Below, in pieces: positions 60,235-64,000 of a DNA stretch of 64,000 nucleotides. The translations under genes were made by a program, and so were the position numbers. The notes under the pieces were generated by a model. The model saw only the letters and a list, made by a program, of their open reading frames with translations. It ran no database searches and was not told the DNA's origin. This DNA is from Palsa-892 sp963751615 (GTDB lineage: Bacteria; Pseudomonadota; Alphaproteobacteria; Rhizobiales; Xanthobacteraceae), in NCBI GenBank assembly GCA_963751615.1, contig CAVVVG010000007.1:434001-498000 (forward strand), in the 5' to 3' direction. How positions within the stretch are numbered: position 1 is the first letter of the stretch; every line of letters begins with the position of its first letter.

Positions 60235-61731
60235 ATGCGCGAAATCGGACATTTCATTGGCGGTAAGCATGTAAAGGGAACGTCTGGCCGTACGGGCGAC
60301 GTGTTCCAGCCGATGACCGGCGAAGTCATCGCCAAGGTCGCACTCGCCTCCAAGAAAGAATTGCGCGCCGCAGTCGAGAATGCAAAGGCTGCGCAACCGG
60401 CATGGGCCAAAACCAACCCTCAGCGTCGGGCGCGCGTAATGTTCAAATTTGTTGAACTGATCGCCAAAGAAACCGACAAGCTCGCCGAGTTGCTCGCGCG
60501 CGAACATGGCAAGACCATTGCCGACGCAAAGGGCGACATCCAGCGTGGCGTGGAAGTGGTCGAATTCGCGTGCGGTATCCCGCATCTAATGAAGGGTGAG
60601 TTCACTGATAGTGCGGGACCAAACATTGACATCTACTCCATGCGGCAACCACTCGGCGTGGTTGCCGGCATCACGCCATTCAATTTCCCGGCCATGATTC
60701 CGATGTGGAAATTCGGACCTGCGATCGCCTGTGGCAATGCGTTCATTCTCAAGCCTTCCGAGCGCGATCCCGGCGTGCCGATGCGGCTCGCCGAACTGAT
60801 GATTGAAGCCGGTCTTCCAGCAGGCATTCTCAACGTCATCAACGGCGACAAAGAAGTCGTGGATGCCATCCTCGATGATCATGATATCAAGGCTATCGGC
60901 TTCGTCGGATCGACGCCAATCGCGGAATATATCTACACGCGTGGCACGGCAACCGGAAAGCGCGTGCAGTGCTTCGGCGGCGCGAAAAATCATATGATCG
61001 TGATGCCGGACGCCGACATCGATCAAGCGGTTGATGCACTTGTAGGCGCGGGATATGGCTCTGCAGGTGAGCGCTGCATGGCAATCTCGGTCGCCGTGCC
61101 AGTCGGTAAGCAGACTGCCGACACGCTGGTGGAAAAGCTGATCCCGCGCGTTGAAAGCCTAAAGATCGGCCCTTCGACCTCGACCGACGCCGACCTCGGA
61201 CCGATGGTGACCAAAGAGCATCTGCAGAAAGTGAAAAACTATGTCGATATCGGTATTAAGGAAGGCGCGAAGCTGAAAGTAGACGGACGCAACTTCAAGA
61301 TGCAGGGCTACGAGAATGGCTTCTATATGGGCGGCTGCCTGTTTGATGACGTCACGCGCGACATGCGGATCTACAAAGAAGAGATTTTCGGTCCGGTCCT
61401 TTCGGTCGTTCGCGCCAAGGATTATCAGCAGGCGATCGACCTTCCGAACACTCACGAATACGGCAACGGCGTCTCGATCTTCACGCGTGATGGCGATGCT
61501 GCGCGCGATTTCGCTTCTAAGGTCGAGGTCGGCATGGTCGGGATCAATTTCGCGATCCCGGTTCCCCTCGCCTATCACACATTCGGCGGTTGGAAACGTT
61601 CTGGCTTCGGCGATCTCAACCAACACGGCCCGGATTCAATCCGCTTCTACACGAAAACTAAGACCGTCACCGCACGCTGGCCGAGCGGAACCAAGGGCGG
61701 CGCGGACTTTACTATCCCGACGATGAAATAA
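60235..61731 (+). CDS. mmsA: CoA-acylating methylmalonate-semialdehyde dehydrogenase
   Basis: A 498-residue enzyme of the aldehyde dehydrogenase superfamily. It converts methylmalonate semialdehyde to propionyl-CoA, or malonate semialdehyde to acetyl-CoA, in valine and inositol breakdown. GVVAGITPFNFPAMIPMWKF and FVGSTPIAEYIYTRG bind NAD, FGGAKNHMIVMPDADIDQAV is specific for MmsA, and the catalytic Cys is in SAGERCMAISVAVPVG (the usual form is GQRCMA, here GERCMA). The ATG at 60235 has GGGAGGAG upstream. A glutathione S-transferase follows 13 bases later on the same strand, and a YdfG-like SDR that can reduce malonic semialdehyde is convergent with them. Confidence 0.95.
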   Translation: MREIGHFIGGKHVKGTSGRTGDVFQPMTGEVIAKVALASKKELRAAVENAKAAQPAWAKTNPQRRARVMFKFVELIAKETDKLAELLAREHGKTIADAKGDIQRGVEVVEFACGIPHLMKGEFTDSAGPNIDIYSMRQPLGVVAGITPFNFPAMIPMWKFGPAIACGNAFILKPSERDPGVPMRLAELMIEAGLPAGILNVINGDKEVVDAILDDHDIKAIGFVGSTPIAEYIYTRGTATGKRVQCFGGAKNHMIVMPDADIDQAVDALVGAGYGSAGERCMAISVAVPVGKQTADTLVEKLIPRVESLKIGPSTSTDADLGPMVTKEHLQKVKNYVDIGIKEGAKLKVDGRNFKMQGYENGFYMGGCLFDDVTRDMRIYKEEIFGPVLSVVRAKDYQQAIDLPNTHEYGNGVSIFTRDGDAARDFASKVEVGMVGINFAIPVPLAYHTFGGWKRSGFGDLNQHGPDSIRFYTKTKTVTARWPSGTKGGADFTIPTMK

Positions 61732-61744
61732 GCAGAAGCCGCCC

Positions 61745-62386
61745 ATGTCCGAGTATAAACTCTATTGTTTTGCACAATCGGGCAACGCCTACCGTGCGGC
61801 TCTGATGCTGAACCTGATCGGCGCCAAGTGGGAACCGGTGTTCGTCGATTTCTTCAAGGCCGGCGAGACACGGACGCCGAGGTACCGCGAGGAAGTGAAC
61901 GAGATGGGCGAAGTGCCTGTGCTCGTGGATGGAGAGAAGAAGCTCTCGCAGTCCGGCGTGATTCTAACCTATCTTGCGGAAAAAAGCGGAAAATTCTTGC
62001 CACAAGGCGCAGACGAAAAGCTCGAGTGCCTACGCTGGATGATTTTCGACAATCAAAAGGTCAATGGCTTCCTCGGTCCCTATCGTTTTCTCCGCAATTG
62101 GGCGAAGGGCGTCGATCCCGCGGTAGCGGCTTTTTTCAGAGGCCGCCTCGACAATAATCTTGCGATCGTCAATAAGCGCCTCTCCGGCCAGCAATTCCTG
62201 CTTGGCACGCGGCCGACCATCGCCGACGTTTCCATGTGCGGATACATGTTCTATCCGGCAGACGAATTTGGCTTCGATATTGCCAAAGAACATCCAGCGA
62301 TCGGCACATGGCTCCAGCGGATCAAGACTCTACCCGGCTGGGTACACCCGTACGAGCTGATGCCCGGACACCCGATGGCAGCCTGA
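61745..62386 (+). CDS. glutathione S-transferase family protein
   Basis: A 213-residue two-domain GST. The thioredoxin-fold N-terminus has YCFAQSGNAYRAALMLNLIG with the likely catalytic Ser in the SGN turn, and EVPVLVDGEKKLSQSGVILT carries the glutathione-binding QSG motif. The helical C-terminal domain contains GTRPTIADVSMCGYM, the N-capping box. Substrate unknown; GSTs in such loci act in detoxification or ring opening. It begins 13 bases after mmsA, so the two are one transcript. Confidence 0.92.
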   Translation: MSEYKLYCFAQSGNAYRAALMLNLIGAKWEPVFVDFFKAGETRTPRYREEVNEMGEVPVLVDGEKKLSQSGVILTYLAEKSGKFLPQGADEKLECLRWMIFDNQKVNGFLGPYRFLRNWAKGVDPAVAAFFRGRLDNNLAIVNKRLSGQQFLLGTRPTIADVSMCGYMFYPADEFGFDIAKEHPAIGTWLQRIKTLPGWVHPYELMPGHPMAA

Positions 62387-62393
62387 AACGACA

Positions 62394-63161
62394 TCAACTC
62401 CGTTTAAACGTGAATGGCCCGAATGCCTGCATCGTCGCCATCGACTGGATGCGATTGATGTTCACGTGACGCGGCAGCGTGCAGCAGAAGAAAATCTGCT
62501 CGGCTATATCATCGGCGGTCATCGGCTCGATGTTTTCGTAGGGCGCCTTCGCTTTCGCCGCATCGCCCTTGAAGCGCACGAGCGAGAATTCGGTTTCCGC
62601 GAGTCCCGGCTCGACCGAGGTCACGCGCACATTGGCGCCAAGAATGTCGGCACGCAGATTCAATGCAAACTGTTTCACAAACGCCTTGGTTGCGCCGTAC
62701 ACGTTGCCACCCGGATAGGGGAAATCACTGGCGACCGAGCCGATCAGAACGACGTGACCCTCGTTGCGCTCAATCATGCCCGGCAGAAAAGCGCGCACGG
62801 TGTAAATCAGGCCATTGATGTTGGTCGCGATCATTTGCTCCCAGTCGCTGATATTGGCTTTTTGGGCGGGCTCAAGGCCGAGCGCCAGACCCGCATTGGC
62901 GATAACGACATTCACGTTCTTGAAATCGCTGGGCAGCGCATCGACCAGCGCATCCACCGCCTTCTTGTCGGTGACATCAAGAACCGCCGTGTGGCAGCTC
63001 GAGCCTAACTCTTTTTTCAGCTTATCGAGCCGTTCCTTGCGGCGGCCAGTCGCGATCACCTTCGCGCCCGCACCGGCAAAACGGCGGCAAGTTGCCTCGC
63101 CGAAACCAGCGGTGGCGCCCGTCACCAGAACCGTCAAAGTCTTTGGGTCGACTTTCTTCAT
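62394..63161 (-). CDS. SDR family NADP-dependent dehydrogenase, YdfG-like
   Basis: A 255-residue classical short-chain dehydrogenase. The cofactor motif is LVTGATAGFGEATCRRFAGA, NAG is in VVIANAGLALG, and the catalytic Ser, Tyr and Lys are in LIGSVASDFPYPGGNVYGAT with K following in GATKAF. The sequence is closest to YdfG, which acts on 3-hydroxy acids and reduces malonic semialdehyde. The convergent mmsA makes this attractive, since both handle C3 semialdehydes. The ATG at 63161 has AAGGAG upstream. Seven bases separate its stop from that of the GST gene. Confidence 0.92.
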   Translation of the reverse strand: MKKVDPKTLTVLVTGATAGFGEATCRRFAGAGAKVIATGRRKERLDKLKKELGSSCHTAVLDVTDKKAVDALVDALPSDFKNVNVVIANAGLALGLEPAQKANISDWEQMIATNINGLIYTVRAFLPGMIERNEGHVVLIGSVASDFPYPGGNVYGATKAFVKQFALNLRADILGANVRVTSVEPGLAETEFSLVRFKGDAAKAKAPYENIEPMTADDIAEQIFFCCTLPRHVNINRIQSMATMQAFGPFTFKRS

Positions 63162-63230
63162 CAATGCTTCTCCTTGATACCCGCGGCAAGGACATAGCGT
63201 GGCGAGCCCAAAACGTCCACAAAACGAAAC

Positions 63231-63257
63231 GGCCCGCCGCGGATTGCGCGGCGAGCC
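63231..63257 (-). terminator. terminator after the second dctP gene
   Basis: GGCCCGCCGCG and CGCGGCGAGCC pair over ten bases with a single mismatch around the loop GATTG. On the minus strand the tail reads GTTTCGTTTTG. It lies 18 bases after the stop of the 63276 gene. Confidence 0.78.
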
Positions 63258-63275
63258 GAATTTGCCGCCAACGTT

Positions 63276-64000
63276 TTACTGCTCAGGTCCTGCGTATTTC
63301 GCCACCAGTGTGCGGACATCATCCACGAGCTGTTGTCCGTTGGTGACCGTCCACAGGCCCTTACCCGCCATCTCGGCGATCCACGCGTCGATTACAGGTT
63401 TCGCCGCTGCTTTCCAGCGCGCTGTTTCCTTGGCGTCGAGTGTGATGATCGTATTTCCGCGCGCTTTTGCTGCGGCGAGACCCGGGATATCACCTTCGTC
63501 CATCACCTTGCCGAGACCTTTCGAGGCGTTGATGCCGGAATTATCGTCAATCACCTTTTTCAGGTCCGGCGGAAGGCTCTCGTATTTCGCTTTATTCATA
63601 ACGAAAACAAAAAAGGCGACATAAAACGAGCGATTTCCGCTGAAGGTCGTGTGCGTATTGACAAGTTCGGAGAGGCGAAGCGGCGTGGTCACTTCCCAAG
63701 GAACCACGGCGCCGTCGATCACGCCCTTGGAGAGCGCGTCGGGCACGGCGGGCACCGGCATACCGACCGGTGTAGCGCCGAGCGCCTCGATAAGTTTGGT
63801 CACGATGCGCGTTGGACCACGTAGCTTGAGGCCCTTCATGTCCTCGAGCTTGCGGACACCCTCGCCCTTGGCGTGAATGAGACCGGCCCCATGGGTATGA
63901 ACCGCGAGCACCTTCACGTCCTTGAAGTCGTCCTTCATGTTTTTTTCGTAATATTCCCAAGCCGCCTGGCTGGTCTGCTCGCCGGTGGCGGCGATGAACG
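63276..64000 (-). CDS. TRAP transporter substrate-binding protein, partial (5' end outside window)
   Basis: The last 241 codons of a DctP-family periplasmic binding protein; the frame is open to the window end, so the leader and first third are missing. TGEQTSQAAWEYYEKN, VLAVHTHGAGLIHAKGEGVR, DMKGLKLRGPTRIVTKLIEA with the family Arg, and VPAVPDALSKGVIDGAVVPW are the visible blocks. It is more like the C4-dicarboxylate/2-oxo-acid binding subgroup of DctP than the 28848 gene is. It ends before a strong terminator, so any dctQM genes must lie upstream, beyond 64000, or elsewhere. Confidence 0.9.
   Translation of the reverse strand, partial: FIAATGEQTSQAAWEYYEKNMKDDFKDVKVLAVHTHGAGLIHAKGEGVRKLEDMKGLKLRGPTRIVTKLIEALGATPVGMPVPAVPDALSKGVIDGAVVPWEVTTPLRLSELVNTHTTFSGNRSFYVAFFVFVMNKAKYESLPPDLKKVIDDNSGINASKGLGKVMDEGDIPGLAAAKARGNTIITLDAKETARWKAAAKPVIDAWIAEMAGKGLWTVTNGQQLVDDVRTLVAKYAGPEQ

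Overview
This window looks like chromosomal DNA of an alphaproteobacterium of the order Hyphomicrobiales, near Bradyrhizobium, Rhodopseudomonas, Pseudolabrys or similar. The best evidence is the acpXL to lpxXL cluster for very-long-chain acyl lipid A, a beta-barrel porin-like protein whose mature start AADLPMKAP is typical of this group, adenylate cyclase/TolB-like/TPR sensors, many ABC and TRAP uptake systems with Tat-signal binding proteins, and DUF1993, DUF3606 and LssY_C proteins. The organism call is inference from gene content.

Layout. 0-0.7 kb: the tail of a nonribosomal peptide type locus (Sfp-type phosphopantetheinyl transferase overlapping an MbtH-like gene). 0.8-6.3 kb: a frameshifted DUF1993 gene, an outer-membrane barrel, a secreted Tyr-rich protein, an LssY_C membrane protein and a class III cyclase flanked by two copies of an intergenic repeat. 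6.4-14.7 kb: an accessory zone with a broken phospholipase-A2-like gene, a Tat-exported aldo/keto reductase, a secreted lysozyme-like protein and three adjacent decayed genes (beta-propeller, cupredoxin-like, polytopic membrane protein). 14.8-19.5 kb: livFGMHK for branched-chain amino acid type uptake, with livK frameshifted. 19.7-26.2 kb: universal stress protein, acyl-CoA synthetase, ATC-hydrolase-like protein, a second aldo/keto reductase in inverted orientation, a thioredoxin-like protein and an IS1595 deletion remnant, separated by copies of a roughly 240-bp dispersed repeat. 26.2-30 kb: a TRAP operon with an unusual TM2-DctQ fusion. 30-31 kb: repeat and tRNA/tmRNA debris.

31-36 kb: an amine/aldehyde oxidation operon (Rieske-flavodoxin fusion, frameshifted FAD oxidase, aldehyde dehydrogenase) and hypothetical genes. 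36.8-38.9 kb: tRNA-Gln, a MaoC-like protein, an SRAP peptidase and a tRNA-like remnant. 39-44.8 kb: TPP enzyme, CaiB/BaiF CoA-transferase, biotin synthase, RidA and glutaryl-CoA dehydrogenase, a plausible glutarate/lysine catabolic group. 44.9-49.2 kb: an RND efflux pump with its adaptor. 49.4-53.5 kb: OsmC, PCu(A)C copper chaperone with a DUF2946 partner, SnoaL-like, isoprenylcysteine-methyltransferase-like and a membrane alpha/beta hydrolase. 53.7-59.1 kb: the VLCFA-lipid A cluster acpXL-fabZXL-fabF2XL-fabF1XL-adh2XL-lpxXL. 59.1-64 kb: DUF3606, rhodanese, mmsA, GST, a YdfG-like SDR and the 3' part of a second TRAP binding protein that runs off the window.

The most striking window-wide property is the number of genes with single-base frameshifts (DUF1993, PLA2-like twice, livK, FAD oxidase, lpxXL, plus three heavily decayed genes). 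Either the strain is losing genes or the assembly has indel errors; several shifts lie in short homopolymers. The most interesting biology is the VLCFA cluster, where one ketoacyl synthase lacks catalytic residues and probably acts as a chain-length-factor-like partner, and the PLA2-like gene with a large C-terminal region I do not recognise.
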